Origin: Pseudomonas sp. TH43
GTDB lineage: Bacteria; Pseudomonadota; Gammaproteobacteria; Pseudomonadales; Pseudomonadaceae
Assembly (NCBI RefSeq): GCF_016650635.1
Contig: NZ_JAEKFI010000002.1
Location: 496,001 to 560,000 of the forward strand
Direction of reading: 5' to 3'
DNA: 64,000 nucleotides
The notes beneath the pieces were generated by a model. The model was not told the DNA's origin. It did not search any database and saw nothing but the letters and a program-made list of their open reading frames with translations. Positions 1-8,732 of this stretch are shown here, one piece after another (position 1 is the first letter of the stretch; every line of letters starts with the position of its first letter). Both the position numbers and the translations under genes were made by a program.

Positions 1-1020
1 CTTTATGTCTATGCAGCCATGGCGCTCAACCATTTGTATCCGGACATTCCGAAAGTCGGCTTCATTCTGGCGTTTCTGGTCAGCGCCACCTTCGTCAATC
101 TGCGCGGCATCACCTTCACCGCGCGGATGAACATCATTTTCCTGCTGGCGCAACTGATCGTGCTGGGCATTTTCCTGTTCTACGCCTGGACTGCCCTGCA
201 CAACGGTGGCGGTAACGGCGAACTGACTCTGGCGCCGCTGTATCACGCGGAAACCTTCAACTTCGCCCTGTTGATGCAAGCCGTATCGATTGCGGTGCTG
301 TCGTTCCTCGGCTTCGATGCGATTTCGACGCTCGCCGAAGAAATCAAAGGTGATCCGGGCAAAAGCGTCGGCAAGGCCGCGCTGATTACCCTGCTGGTGA
401 TGGGCGTGATTTTCGTTGCACAAACCTGGATTGCCACTGATCTGGCAGCGGGCATGGGCTTCAAATCCGCCGACACCGCCTTCTATGAAATCGCTGAAAT
501 CGCAGCAGGCAGCTGGCTGGCGACGCTGACCGGTGTAGCGACCGCGCTGGCCTGGGGCGTTGCCGTGGCGATCACTTCGCAAGCGGCGGTATCGCGGCTG
601 CTGTTCGGCATGGCTCGCGATGGCAAACTGCCGAAAGTGCTGGCCAAGGTGCATCCGAAACACAACACGCCATACCTGAGTATTTATCTGGTGGCCGTGC
701 TGTCGCTGGTGATCTGCTACCTGTTCATCAACTCGGTCGATACCCTGACCTCGCTGGTCAACTTCGGCGCACTCAGCGGTTTCATGCTGCTGCACCTGAC
801 CGTGATCAACTACTACTGGCGTCGGCAAAAGTCCGGTCAGGTTGTGCGCCACCTGATCTGTCCGGTGATCGGCTTCATCATCGTCGCGGCCATCATGTAC
901 AACATGGGCGTCGATGCGCAGAAACTCGGGCTGATCTGGATCGCCCTGGGCCTGGTGTACCTGTTCTTCCTCAACAAGCTCGGCGCCAGTACTGCGCTGC
1001 CTGACCCGAGCAATGGCTGA
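1..1020 (+). CDS. APC-superfamily amino acid/polyamine permease (5' end outside window)
   Basis: The frame is open from the first base, and Leu-Tyr-Val-Tyr-Ala-Ala precedes the first Met, so the N-terminus lies outside the window. About 339 residues are visible. They are dominated by hydrophobic helices separated by short polar loops, as in the C-terminal two thirds of a 12-helix APC transporter. The segment GFDAISTLAEEIKG (near residue 100 of the visible part) matches the unwound helix 6 region of PuuP-like putrescine/amino acid importers. The substrate cannot be read from sequence. The next genes encode arginine/ornithine succinyltransferase-like proteins, so an arginine-related amine is a reasonable guess only. 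Confidence 0.85.
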   Translation, partial: LYVYAAMALNHLYPDIPKVGFILAFLVSATFVNLRGITFTARMNIIFLLAQLIVLGIFLFYAWTALHNGGGNGELTLAPLYHAETFNFALLMQAVSIAVLSFLGFDAISTLAEEIKGDPGKSVGKAALITLLVMGVIFVAQTWIATDLAAGMGFKSADTAFYEIAEIAAGSWLATLTGVATALAWGVAVAITSQAAVSRLLFGMARDGKLPKVLAKVHPKHNTPYLSIYLVAVLSLVICYLFINSVDTLTSLVNFGALSGFMLLHLTVINYYWRRQKSGQVVRHLICPVIGFIIVAAIMYNMGVDAQKLGLIWIALGLVYLFFLNKLGASTALPDPSNG

Positions 1021-1138
1021 CATAAAAAAGGGCGGCGTCTGACAACAAATCAGGCGACCGCTGATTTAACGCGTGGAAACCGACAGTGATAGTCAGGTTC
1101 GGCGAATTCGTCGGACCTTTTGATACAGGAGTACATCC

Positions 1139-2155
1139 ATGCTGGTCTTACGCCCAGTCGAGCTAACCGACCTGCCTCAGTTACAACAATTGGCCCGCGA
1201 CAGCCTGGTGGGCGTGACTTCCCTGCCGGATGACAGCGAACGCCTGCGCGAGAAAATCGCCGCATCCTGCGCCTCGTTCGACAGCGACGCAGCCGCGCAA
1301 GGCGCGGAGAATTACTTCTTCGTGCTCGAAGACCTCGACAGTCAGCGTTTGCTGGGGTGCTCTGAAATTGTCGCCACCGCCGGCTTCAACGAACCGTTCT
1401 ATAGCCTGCGCAACCGCCACTTCACCAGTGCCTCGCGAGAGCTGAACATCGAACACGGGGTACCGGCGCTGTCGTTGTGCCACGACCTCAACGATCACAC
1501 GCTGCTTCGCGGCTTCCATATCGACGCAGCGTTGGTTCGCACGCCTTTTTCCGAATTGCTGTCACGCGCGCGCCTGCTGTTTATCGCCGCCCATGCGCAG
1601 CGTTTCGCTGAAGCGGTGATTACCGAAATCGTCGGCTACAGCGACGAGAACGGCCATTCGCCCTTCTGGGATGCGCTGGGTAAACATTTCTTCGACCTGC
1701 CCTACGTCGAAGCCGAAAGGCTGTGCGGGTTACAGAGCCGCAGCTTCCTCGCCGAACTGATGCCGCAATACCCGATTTACGTGCCGATGCTGCCGCAAGC
1801 AGCGCAAGACTGTATCGGGCGCATTCACCCGGACGGTCAGGAAGCGTTCGACATTCTTGAGCGCGAAGGTTTTGAAACCAACAGCTACATCGATCTGTTC
1901 GATGCTGGCCCGACGCTTTATGCGCGCACCGCGAACATTCGTTCCATCGCCCGCAGCCAGACCGCCCAGGTGCAGCAACAACCGCGAATGGACGCCCGCG
2001 GCCGTTATCTGCTGAGCAACGATGCGTTACATGGCTACCGGGCCATCGTCGCCGAACTGGACGTCCAGCCCGATCAACCGCTGTCTCTCACCCCGGCGAT
2101 GTGTGCGGCGCTGAACGTGACCGACGGCAGTCCGATCCGCTTGATTGCCCTGTGA
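1139..2155 (+). CDS. aruF: Arginine/ornithine N-succinyltransferase alpha subunit-like (AruF-like)
   Basis: The 338-residue protein opens with LRPVELTDLPQL and contains the family blocks SLPDDSERLREKI, GYSDENGHSPFWDALG and FLAELMPQYPIYVP, all typical of AruF/AstA. In the arginine succinyltransferase pathway this enzyme transfers succinyl from succinyl-CoA to the alpha-amino group of arginine or ornithine. The ATG at 1139 follows AGGAG with good spacing. The usual partners aruC, aruD, aruB and aruE are absent; only the beta-like gene follows. This is probably a second, orphan copy rather than the main catabolic operon, so its substrate could differ. The family is secure; the symbol is provisional. 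Confidence 0.8.
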   Translation: MLVLRPVELTDLPQLQQLARDSLVGVTSLPDDSERLREKIAASCASFDSDAAAQGAENYFFVLEDLDSQRLLGCSEIVATAGFNEPFYSLRNRHFTSASRELNIEHGVPALSLCHDLNDHTLLRGFHIDAALVRTPFSELLSRARLLFIAAHAQRFAEAVITEIVGYSDENGHSPFWDALGKHFFDLPYVEAERLCGLQSRSFLAELMPQYPIYVPMLPQAAQDCIGRIHPDGQEAFDILEREGFETNSYIDLFDAGPTLYARTANIRSIARSQTAQVQQQPRMDARGRYLLSNDALHGYRAIVAELDVQPDQPLSLTPAMCAALNVTDGSPIRLIAL

Positions 2156-2216
2156 ACCGCGCCCGGTTCCGCAGCCAACGACAGTGCCCGAACAGGCGCG
2201 CAGAAGGAGTTACAGC

Positions 2217-3251
2217 ATGATTGTCCGCCCGGTCAAAGTCAGCGACCTGCCAGCCTTGATGAGCCTGGTGCAACAGGCCGGCCCGGGGTTCACTACCCTG
2301 CCCGCCAACGAAGATCGACTGGCCCACCGGGTACGCTGGGCGCAACGCGCATTTGCCGAACAAGTGGAGCGCGCCGATGCGGATTACCTGTTCGTGCTCG
2401 AAGACGACGATCTGCGCGTGGTCGGCGTCAGCGCGCTGTCCGGAGCCATCGGCATGCGCGAACCCTGGTACAACTACCGGGTTGGCCTGACGGTGAGTTC
2501 GGCCCCGGATCTGGGAATACAACGACAGATCCCGACGCTGTTTCTCAACAACGAACTGACTGGCCAATCAGAACTGTGCTCGCTGTTTCTCGGCCACGAA
2601 CACCGCCACGGCAGTAACGGTCGCTTATTGTCATTGGGGCGTTTGCTGTTCGTCGCCGAGTTCCCGCATCTGTTTGGTGAAAAGATGATCGCCGAGCTGC
2701 GCGGCAGTGCTGACGAGCTGGGTTGTTCGCCATTCTGGGACAGTCTGGGCCGGCACTTCTTTCAGATGGATTTCAGCCACGCCGACCACTTGTCGGGCTT
2801 GGGCAACAAGTCGTTCATCGCCGAACTGATGCCGCGCCAGCCGCTGTACACCTGCCTGCTCACCGAACAAGCACAGGCGGCTATTGGCCAGGCACATCCC
2901 CACACTGAACCTGCATTGAAAATCCTCCAGGCCGAGGGTTTCACCCACAAAGGCTATATCGACATTTTCGATGGTGGCCCGGTGATCGAAGCGCCAGTGC
3001 GCAGTATTCGCACGGTGCGCGACAGCCTTGAGCTGACCTTGAGCCTCGGCATGCCGGATGAACAGGCACCCCTCTGGCTGATTCACAACCGTCGCCTGGA
3101 GAACTGCCGTATCACCGTCGCCCGCGCCCGCCGAGTCGGCAGCAGCCTGGTGATCGACCGGCTCACAGCCAAACGCTTGCAATTGCAGCCGGGCAATTCG
3201 GTGCGCGCGGTGATGCTGCCCAATCAACAACAGCAGGCCGTCGCTGCCTGA
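2217..3251 (+). CDS. aruG: Arginine/ornithine N-succinyltransferase beta subunit-like (AruG-like)
   Basis: From ATG 2217 (GAAGGAG just upstream) the protein is 344 residues. It carries the AruG signatures TTLPANEDRLAHRV, EPWYNYRVGLTVS, SPFWDSLGRHFF and ELMPRQPLYTCLL. It is a paralogue of the preceding gene: both have the GNAT-like AstA fold, and the two subunits form the heteromeric AruFG enzyme in P. aeruginosa. An in-frame upstream codon at 2145 overlaps the preceding gene and lacks the conserved MIVRPV start, so it was not used. The gap to the upstream gene is 61 bp, so co-transcription is likely. Confidence 0.8.
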   Translation: MIVRPVKVSDLPALMSLVQQAGPGFTTLPANEDRLAHRVRWAQRAFAEQVERADADYLFVLEDDDLRVVGVSALSGAIGMREPWYNYRVGLTVSSAPDLGIQRQIPTLFLNNELTGQSELCSLFLGHEHRHGSNGRLLSLGRLLFVAEFPHLFGEKMIAELRGSADELGCSPFWDSLGRHFFQMDFSHADHLSGLGNKSFIAELMPRQPLYTCLLTEQAQAAIGQAHPHTEPALKILQAEGFTHKGYIDIFDGGPVIEAPVRSIRTVRDSLELTLSLGMPDEQAPLWLIHNRRLENCRITVARARRVGSSLVIDRLTAKRLQLQPGNSVRAVMLPNQQQQAVAA

Positions 3252-3272
3252 TTGTCAAAGACACCGCAATCC

Positions 3273-3408
3273 CTGTGGCGAGGGGATTTATCCCCCGATG
3301 GGCTGCGCAGCGGCCCCAAAACCAGTCACTTCATTTCGTCAGACATACCGTACTGACCGGCACTGCGACTGCTACGCAGCCGAACGGGGATAAATCCCCT
3401 CACCACAG
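3273..3408. repeat. REPIN-type inverted repeat pair
   Basis: TGTGGCGAGGGGATTTATCC at the left recurs inverted at the right as GGGGATAAATCCCCTCACCA. Inner sections around GCTGCGCAGC and GCTACGCAGC also pair. The element fills most of the 379-bp gap between the AruG-like gene and the next lyase. Similar pairs occur at 54539 and 62955. Beyond it, 3409-3630 shows no clear gene; the lyase promoter must lie there. Confidence 0.8.
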
Positions 3409-3630
3409 TAATCTTCTGCGCCCGGACAAATCCGCTTCAGCAGACCTGATCCTCCCATCACAGCGAAATTCCCTCTGCACAGGTGATACCTTTCAGCAAA
3501 CGGCTACGCGCCAGCCTTACCCGTGCAAATTCGTCATGATCATTGACCCATTCACGTGATAGCCTTTTAAAACTTCGGCGTTGACACATTTGCTCAAGCC
3601 GTTCCATTCCTTGGTATTGGTGGAACTCGT

Positions 3631-4500
3631 ATGACCAGGCTTTCTCATCAAGATTTGCGCCGTAACTTCCGTCAGCTGCTGGCCTCCGACACCTGCTACC
3701 ACACAGCATCCGTGTTCGACCCGATGTCCGCCCGGATTGCCGCTGACCTGGGTTTTGAAGTGGGGATTCTCGGTGGTTCCGTGGCCTCGTTGCAGGTGCT
3801 CGGTGCACCGGACTTTGCCCTGATCACCCTCAGCGAGTTCGCCGAACAAGCCACCCGTATCGGTCGCGTCGCCCAATTGCCGGTGATCGCCGACGCCGAC
3901 CACGGCTACGGCAATGCCCTTAACGTGATGCGCACCATCGTCGAACTGGAACGCGCCGGCGTCGCCGCGCTGACCATCGAAGACACCCTGCTCCCCGCGC
4001 AATTCGGTCGTAAATCCACCGACCTGATCACGGTTGCCGAAGGCGTCGGCAAGATCCGCGCAGCACTGGAAGCCCGCGTCGATACGGAAATGGCGATCAT
4101 CGCCCGTACCAACGCCGGCATCCTGCCCAACCAGGAAATCATCAGCCGCACCCGGCAGTACCAGGCGGCGGGCGCCGACGGGATCTGCATGGTCGGGATT
4201 CAGGACTTTGATCAGCTCGAGCAAATTGCAGAGCACCTGACCGTGCCACTGATGCTGGTGACCTATGGCAACCCGGCACTGCGTGATGACAAGCGCCTGG
4301 CAGAACTGGGTGTGCGCGTGACCATCGACGGCCATGGCGCGTACTTCGCGGCGATCAAAGCGACATACGACAGCCTGCGCGAGCAGCGGCAGATCTTCAC
4401 CCAGGCATCCGACCTGAGCGCGACCGAACTGACACACACCTATACCCAGCCTGAGGAATACATCCTTTGGGCGAAGGAATACATGAGCGTCAAGGAATGA
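3631..4500 (+). CDS. Oxaloacetate decarboxylase-like enzyme of the isocitrate lyase/PEP mutase superfamily
   Basis: This 289-residue protein has the superfamily barrel. The Mg-binding loop [18 protein letters not shown] lies near residue 90, the IEDTLLP block near residue 116, and [15 protein letters not shown] near the N-terminus. Length and these blocks agree with the P. aeruginosa PA4872 oxaloacetate decarboxylase subgroup, which converts oxaloacetate to pyruvate and CO2. The flexible loop lacks the KKCGH motif expected of true isocitrate or methylisocitrate lyases. The gene is monocistronic: a REPIN precedes it and a strong hairpin follows. Assignment to the exact reaction rests on subgroup resemblance. 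Confidence 0.8.
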   Translation: MTRLSHQDLRRNFRQLLASDTCYHTASVFDPMSARIAADLGFEVGILGGSVASLQVLGAPDFALITLSEFAEQATRIGRVAQLPVIADADHGYGNALNVMRTIVELERAGVAALTIEDTLLPAQFGRKSTDLITVAEGVGKIRAALEARVDTEMAIIARTNAGILPNQEIISRTRQYQAAGADGICMVGIQDFDQLEQIAEHLTVPLMLVTYGNPALRDDKRLAELGVRVTIDGHGAYFAAIKATYDSLREQRQIFTQASDLSATELTHTYTQPEEYILWAKEYMSVKE

Positions 4501-4518
4501 TGGATTGACCGGGCGACG

Positions 4519-4549
4519 GATCGTTCCCACGCTCTAGGTGGGAACGATC
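4519..4549. terminator. Hairpin between convergent genes, likely bidirectional terminator
   Basis: Two 12-base arms (GATCGTTCCCAC and GTGGGAACGATC) flank a 7-base loop, right between the stops of two convergent genes. The sequence also matches the common Pseudomonas GTTCCCACGCTC-type repeat, so it may be a repeat co-opted as a terminator. No long T-run follows. Confidence 0.6.
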
Positions 4550-4555
4550 ACTCTC

Positions 4556-5794
4556 TCAGCGTGGCTTGGCCAACTCCATGATCATCCGCGACAACAGATA
4601 AATCCGCGGCGTCACGCTTGCCACTTCGGCGTACTCCTCAGGCGTGTGAATATTGCCGCCGACAATCCCGAACCCGTCCAGCGTCGGCGTGCCTACGCCA
4701 GCAGACAAACTGGCATCTGCCGCGCCACCACTGCCCTCCTCGGTCAGTTTGCGGCCAATCTCTCCATAGATACCCTGCGCCATGGCCATCAAACGATCCG
4801 ACTCAGCCGTCTGCGGCATCGGCGGCAAACCGCGTTGCAAGGTGGTGGTGACGACCGTGTCGGGTATCAATTTGTCCTGCGACACCCGCGCCAGATCCTT
4901 CTCGATCCGGTCAAACTCTTCCGGCACCGCCGCACGCACGTCAGCCTTGGCTGTGGCCTGATCGGGAATCACGTTGGTGCGGTCGCCGGCCTTGAGCACG
5001 GTGAAGTTGATGGTGGTTTTCTTCGCTTCATCACCGAGTTTGCCCAGTTGTAGAATTTGATGCGCCGCCTCCATCGCCGCGTTACGCCCCAGTTCCGGCG
5101 CAACCCCGGCATGAGCAGCCTTGCCCTTGACTTCGACCAGCGCCGTCGCGCTGCCCTTGCGCCACACCACCAAACCGTCAGCCGGACGGCCCGGTTCCAG
5201 ATTGAGCGTCACATCGTGGAGTTTGGCGGTTTTCTTGATCAGGTCGGTGGCGACGTCGGAGCCGGTTTCTTCGCTGGCATCCAGTAGAAAAGTGATTTGC
5301 GCGTAGTCCTTGAAGTCGAGATTCTTCAGGACTTTCAGCGCATAAATTCCGGTGACGATGCCGCCCTTGTCGTCCATCACCCCTGGCCCGTATGCCCGAC
5401 CATCCTTGATGTGGAACGGTCGCTCGGCGGCAGAACCTTCCTTGAACACTGTGTCCATGTGCGCCATCAGCAGGATTTTCGCCTTGCCGGTGCCTTTGAA
5501 CGTGGCCAGCACATGGTTGGATTTTTCCGGGGTGTTGGGCACCAGTTCGATGGTCGCGCCAAGCTTCTTCAATTCATCAATGGCGATGTCGCTGACTTGT
5601 TTGAGGCCCGGTTCATAACCAGAACCGGAGTCAATGTTGACCAAGCGCTCCAGCAACTTCAGGGCCTCTTGCTGATATTGCTCGGCATCAGCCAATACTT
5701 GTTTGTGCGGTTCAGCGAAGGCGTTGCAAGCAGCCATGGCGAGGGACAGGCCAAGGCTGGCGGCCAACAGGGAGCGGGGAAAGGCAAACGTCAT
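4556..5794 (-). CDS. Secreted M20-family glutamate carboxypeptidase (CPG2-like)
   Basis: The start at 5794 gives 412 residues, has an AAGGA ribosome site, and begins with a signal peptide (MTFAFPRSLL followed by a hydrophobic stretch ending ACNAFAEP). In-frame codons further upstream would place 33 extra residues before the signal peptide and were rejected. Zn-peptidase motifs are present: AHMDTV, GVMDDKGG and DASEETGSD hold the expected His, bridging Asp and catalytic Glu-Glu. AHAGVAPELGRNA belongs to the dimerisation domain. Family members cleave C-terminal glutamate from peptides or folates in the periplasm. The gene is convergent with the lyase upstream in the window. Confidence 0.88.
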   Translation of the reverse strand: MTFAFPRSLLAASLGLSLAMAACNAFAEPHKQVLADAEQYQQEALKLLERLVNIDSGSGYEPGLKQVSDIAIDELKKLGATIELVPNTPEKSNHVLATFKGTGKAKILLMAHMDTVFKEGSAAERPFHIKDGRAYGPGVMDDKGGIVTGIYALKVLKNLDFKDYAQITFLLDASEETGSDVATDLIKKTAKLHDVTLNLEPGRPADGLVVWRKGSATALVEVKGKAAHAGVAPELGRNAAMEAAHQILQLGKLGDEAKKTTINFTVLKAGDRTNVIPDQATAKADVRAAVPEEFDRIEKDLARVSQDKLIPDTVVTTTLQRGLPPMPQTAESDRLMAMAQGIYGEIGRKLTEEGSGGAADASLSAGVGTPTLDGFGIVGGNIHTPEEYAEVASVTPRIYLLSRMIMELAKPR

Positions 5795-5909
5795 GAATCG
5801 ATCCTTGTTTCGCGTCGGGGGGATTTCACCGTACCCGACATCGGCGCGACGCTCTACTCCCAATACGACATCATCCTGACCCACAACGAACACCCGTAGG
5901 CGCTGCCGT

Positions 5910-6983
5910 TCAGACTGAGTCGCGCAGTGGCTGCCGGGGCTTGTTGTCGCAATTGCAGATCACCCGGTTACGCCCGCTCGCCTTGGCCTCGTACAACGCC
6001 TGATCGGCATCGTTGAGCCAGCGCGTCGCATCGGCATGCGCCGGGTCATAGGCCGCCAGGCCAATGCTCAAACTGACCTTCAACGCCGGGTTCTGCTCGT
6101 AACCCAACGTCGCGAAGCGTTCACGCAAGCCCTCCATGGCCTGGGCGGCGTTGAACAGCGGCAAGTCAGGGAGAATCACGCAGAACTCATCGCCGCCGTA
6201 ACGCCCGGCAATGTCGGTGGCACGCAAATTCTGCTTGAGCATCTTGCTCAGTTGCCGCAGCACAATGTCACCGGCGACATGGCCGTAGGTGTCGTTGATC
6301 GCCTTGAAATGGTCGATGTCGATCAAAGCAATTGCCGCGCCCTGCTTCTGCCGCTTGCACAGTTGAAAGGCGATCTCCAGTTGATCCTTCCACGCGCCGT
6401 GATTGAGCAGTCCGGTCAGGCTGTCGGTGCGGCTCAGGGCCAACAGTTCACGTTTGTGCCGGCCGAGGGTGTGGGCCTGACGAAAGCAGATCCAGCCCAA
6501 CGCCAACGGATACAGCATCAACAACGGCAGGCAGGCATACAGTTGCATGGGCGAGGTTTGCGGGATGAACGCAGGAGCAAACACCACCAGACCGACGCCG
6601 ACACCGAGAATCTGCGCCGCCGCCCCGGCCAGCAGAAAACGCAAGCCGCCGATGGCGACGTTGTTCATCGCCATCATCGAAACGGTCGTGGCACTGGGCA
6701 GCGGATTGAAATGCATCGCGGCGACCCAGAAGCCACCGAGGAAAGCGTCGATCAATAAATTACGGTGTTCGGCATGATACGGGGTGGGCGAACGGCGCGC
6801 CCATTGAAACGCCAGATGTGGCCAGAGCAGCCCGTTGAACAGCATCAGCGCCCAGACCCACAGCGGCGGATCGAGCGGGTACATCGCCACGCTGACGCAC
6901 ACAAGCCCGAGCACCAGCCCGAGGGTTCGCGATGTGTAAAGCCTCCTGGCCAATGAAAGTCCCTTTCCTCCCGTGTTTCCCAT
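5910..6983 (-). CDS. MASE2-type membrane diguanylate cyclase
   Basis: The ATG at 6983 gives 357 residues. An upstream GTG at 7016 is possible but less likely. The N-terminal half has several hydrophobic helices resembling the MASE2 sensor of AdrA/DgcC cyclases. The C-terminal half is a GGDEF domain with DIDHFKAINDTYGH, an intact YGGDEF active site and RATD exactly five residues before it, which is the c-di-GMP product-inhibition site. It should make c-di-GMP at the inner membrane and be feedback regulated. Whether it controls the exopolysaccharide locus further along is unknown; no link is visible. Confidence 0.9.
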   Translation of the reverse strand: MGNTGGKGLSLARRLYTSRTLGLVLGLVCVSVAMYPLDPPLWVWALMLFNGLLWPHLAFQWARRSPTPYHAEHRNLLIDAFLGGFWVAAMHFNPLPSATTVSMMAMNNVAIGGLRFLLAGAAAQILGVGVGLVVFAPAFIPQTSPMQLYACLPLLMLYPLALGWICFRQAHTLGRHKRELLALSRTDSLTGLLNHGAWKDQLEIAFQLCKRQKQGAAIALIDIDHFKAINDTYGHVAGDIVLRQLSKMLKQNLRATDIAGRYGGDEFCVILPDLPLFNAAQAMEGLRERFATLGYEQNPALKVSLSIGLAAYDPAHADATRWLNDADQALYEAKASGRNRVICNCDNKPRQPLRDSV

Positions 6984-7108
6984 AAGGGCCTCGAGCACTT
7001 GACGGAACCTGCACACCGTAGGACGGATGTGGTGGGAGTCTATCAGGGCAACGTTAAATAGCCATCACCGGCCAGCGGGCTCAAACCTTAACGACCACCA
7101 ACCACTCA

Positions 7109-7142
7109 TGTAGGAGCCTCGTTGCACTCGTCAGCTCCTACA
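7109..7142. repeat. Short REP-like inverted repeat
   Basis: TGTAGGAGC and GCTCCTACA flank a 16-base centre. These ends are the same as those of the longer REPIN elements in the window. It lies in the 273-bp gap upstream of the monooxygenase gene. Confidence 0.55.
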
Positions 7143-7174
7143 ACAGGTCCAACAGCAGCCCATGGACGGTGGAA

Positions 7175-7198
7175 TGCACTGTGTCCTCCCACAGTGCA
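7175..7198. promoter_or_regulatory. 9-bp-arm dyad upstream of the monooxygenase operon
   Basis: TGCACTGTG and CACAGTGCA flank six bases, 59 bp before the monooxygenase start. It could be an operator for a dimeric regulator. It is followed by AATTTTT, so a terminator for transcription entering from upstream is the alternative. It does not resemble the REP elements. Confidence 0.45.
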
Positions 7199-7256
7199 AA
7201 TTTTTGGCTATACATGAAAGGAGGAAAATGGAAAAACAACTATAAGAAGGAGGCCC

Positions 7257-8711
7257 ATGCAGACTTACCAAGTGTTGATCATCGGCAGCGGTTTTGGCGG
7301 CCAATGCGCGGCGGTCAACCTGCTCAAGGCCGGGATCGACGATTTTCGCCTGCTGGAGCGAAGGGACTTCTTCGGCGGCACCTGGTGCCAGAACACCTAT
7401 CCCGGCGCAGCGGTAGACGTGCCATCGCCGCTGTATTCGCTGTCGTTCGCGCCGTATCGCTGGTCGCAGATGTTCGCCGGGCAGGCCGAACTGCAGCGCT
7501 ACACCGAACATGTCATCGACCAGTTCGGCCTGCGCGAGCGGGTGGAACTGCAAGCCGATGTCGAACGCGTCGAATGGGAGGATGCTGAACAGCGCTGGGC
7601 CGTACACACCGCCAGCAAGGGCATCTTTTATGCGCAGTTCCTGATCAATGCCAGCGGGCCTTTGAGCCAACCGGTGATCCCACACTTCGCGGGGCAGGAG
7701 CGCTTTCAGGGCAAGACGTTTCATACAAACAACTGGGATCACAGCTACGACTACCGCGGTAAACGCGTGGCCATCGTCGGCAGCGGCGCCAGCGCGGCCC
7801 AAGTGATTCCGGCGATTGCGCCGCAGGTTGAACAGTTGCATGTGTTCCAGCGCACCCCGCATTGGGTGTTGCCCCGCGCTGATCGGGTTTTCGGGCCGTT
7901 TCAGCGTTGGCTGCTGGGTTTGAAACCGGCCTACAAACTGCTGCGCTGGCTGATCTACTGGCAATTCGAAACGCGAGTGATCGCCTTCAAATATTCGAAA
8001 CCGGCGATTCATCTGGTGCAAAAACAGGCGCTGCGCTTTCTCAAACGCCAGGTGCCGGATCCTGTGCTGCAAGAAAAACTCATCCCTGACTTCACCATCG
8101 GCTGCAAACGGGTGCTGGTCTCCAGCACTTATTACCCGGCGCTGACCCGCGCCAACGTCACGCTGCACACTCGCGAACAAGGCATAGCCTCAATCGATGA
8201 AAGCGGGATCAATACGCAGGACGGCCAGCACATCGATGTCGATCTGATCGTCTGGTCGACGGGTTACGACGCCACCGACGGTGTTATTTCCTACCCGGTC
8301 AGCGGAAAAAACGCCGTACAACTTAGAGATGTCTGGGCCGAATACCCTCGCGCCTACCTGGGCACCAGCCTGCCGGACTTCCCCAACCTGTTTATCGTCA
8401 CCGGGCCCAACACTGGAATTGGCCACACCTCGGCGCTGTTCATCATCGAATCGCAGATGAACTACATCATTGACTGCATTCGTACGCTCAACAGCAAAGG
8501 TCTGCGCAGCATCGAAGTGCGCCGCGAAGCGGAACGTACCTACACTGAAATGATCCACCAAGAGATGGAACGCACGGTGTGGAAGTCCGGCGGCTGCAAC
8601 AGTTGGTATCAAAGCAAGAGCGGTCATGTGATCGCGATGTTTCCCGGCTTCAGTTTCAGCTACTACCGGTTGACCCGGACGCTGAAACCGGCCGACCACA
8701 TTCTGTCCTGA
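7257..8711 (+). CDS. Flavin-containing Baeyer-Villiger-type monooxygenase
   Basis: This 484-residue protein starts at ATG 7257 behind AAGAAGGAGG. It has an N-terminal FAD-binding GSGFGG (residues 10-15), a second Rossmann motif GSGASA for NADPH, and the BVMO fingerprint FQGKTFHTNNWD at residues 150-161 (consensus FxGxxxHTxxW). The ATG-like motif WSTGYDA lies in the C-terminal half. BVMOs insert oxygen next to a ketone carbonyl to give esters or lactones. The next gene, 21 bp downstream, encodes a hydrolase that could open such a product. Pseudomonas BVMO-hydrolase pairs are known, but the substrate here is unknown. Confidence 0.88.
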   Translation: MQTYQVLIIGSGFGGQCAAVNLLKAGIDDFRLLERRDFFGGTWCQNTYPGAAVDVPSPLYSLSFAPYRWSQMFAGQAELQRYTEHVIDQFGLRERVELQADVERVEWEDAEQRWAVHTASKGIFYAQFLINASGPLSQPVIPHFAGQERFQGKTFHTNNWDHSYDYRGKRVAIVGSGASAAQVIPAIAPQVEQLHVFQRTPHWVLPRADRVFGPFQRWLLGLKPAYKLLRWLIYWQFETRVIAFKYSKPAIHLVQKQALRFLKRQVPDPVLQEKLIPDFTIGCKRVLVSSTYYPALTRANVTLHTREQGIASIDESGINTQDGQHIDVDLIVWSTGYDATDGVISYPVSGKNAVQLRDVWAEYPRAYLGTSLPDFPNLFIVTGPNTGIGHTSALFIIESQMNYIIDCIRTLNSKGLRSIEVRREAERTYTEMIHQEMERTVWKSGGCNSWYQSKSGHVIAMFPGFSFSYYRLTRTLKPADHILS

Positions 8712-8732
8712 ACACGTAAAAGGAAGACGTCG

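Noticed and set aside
4519..4549. Operator for the lyase or carboxypeptidase
   Set aside because: The dyad lies between two stops, not near a start, and matches a dispersed Pseudomonas repeat; terminator is the better reading.
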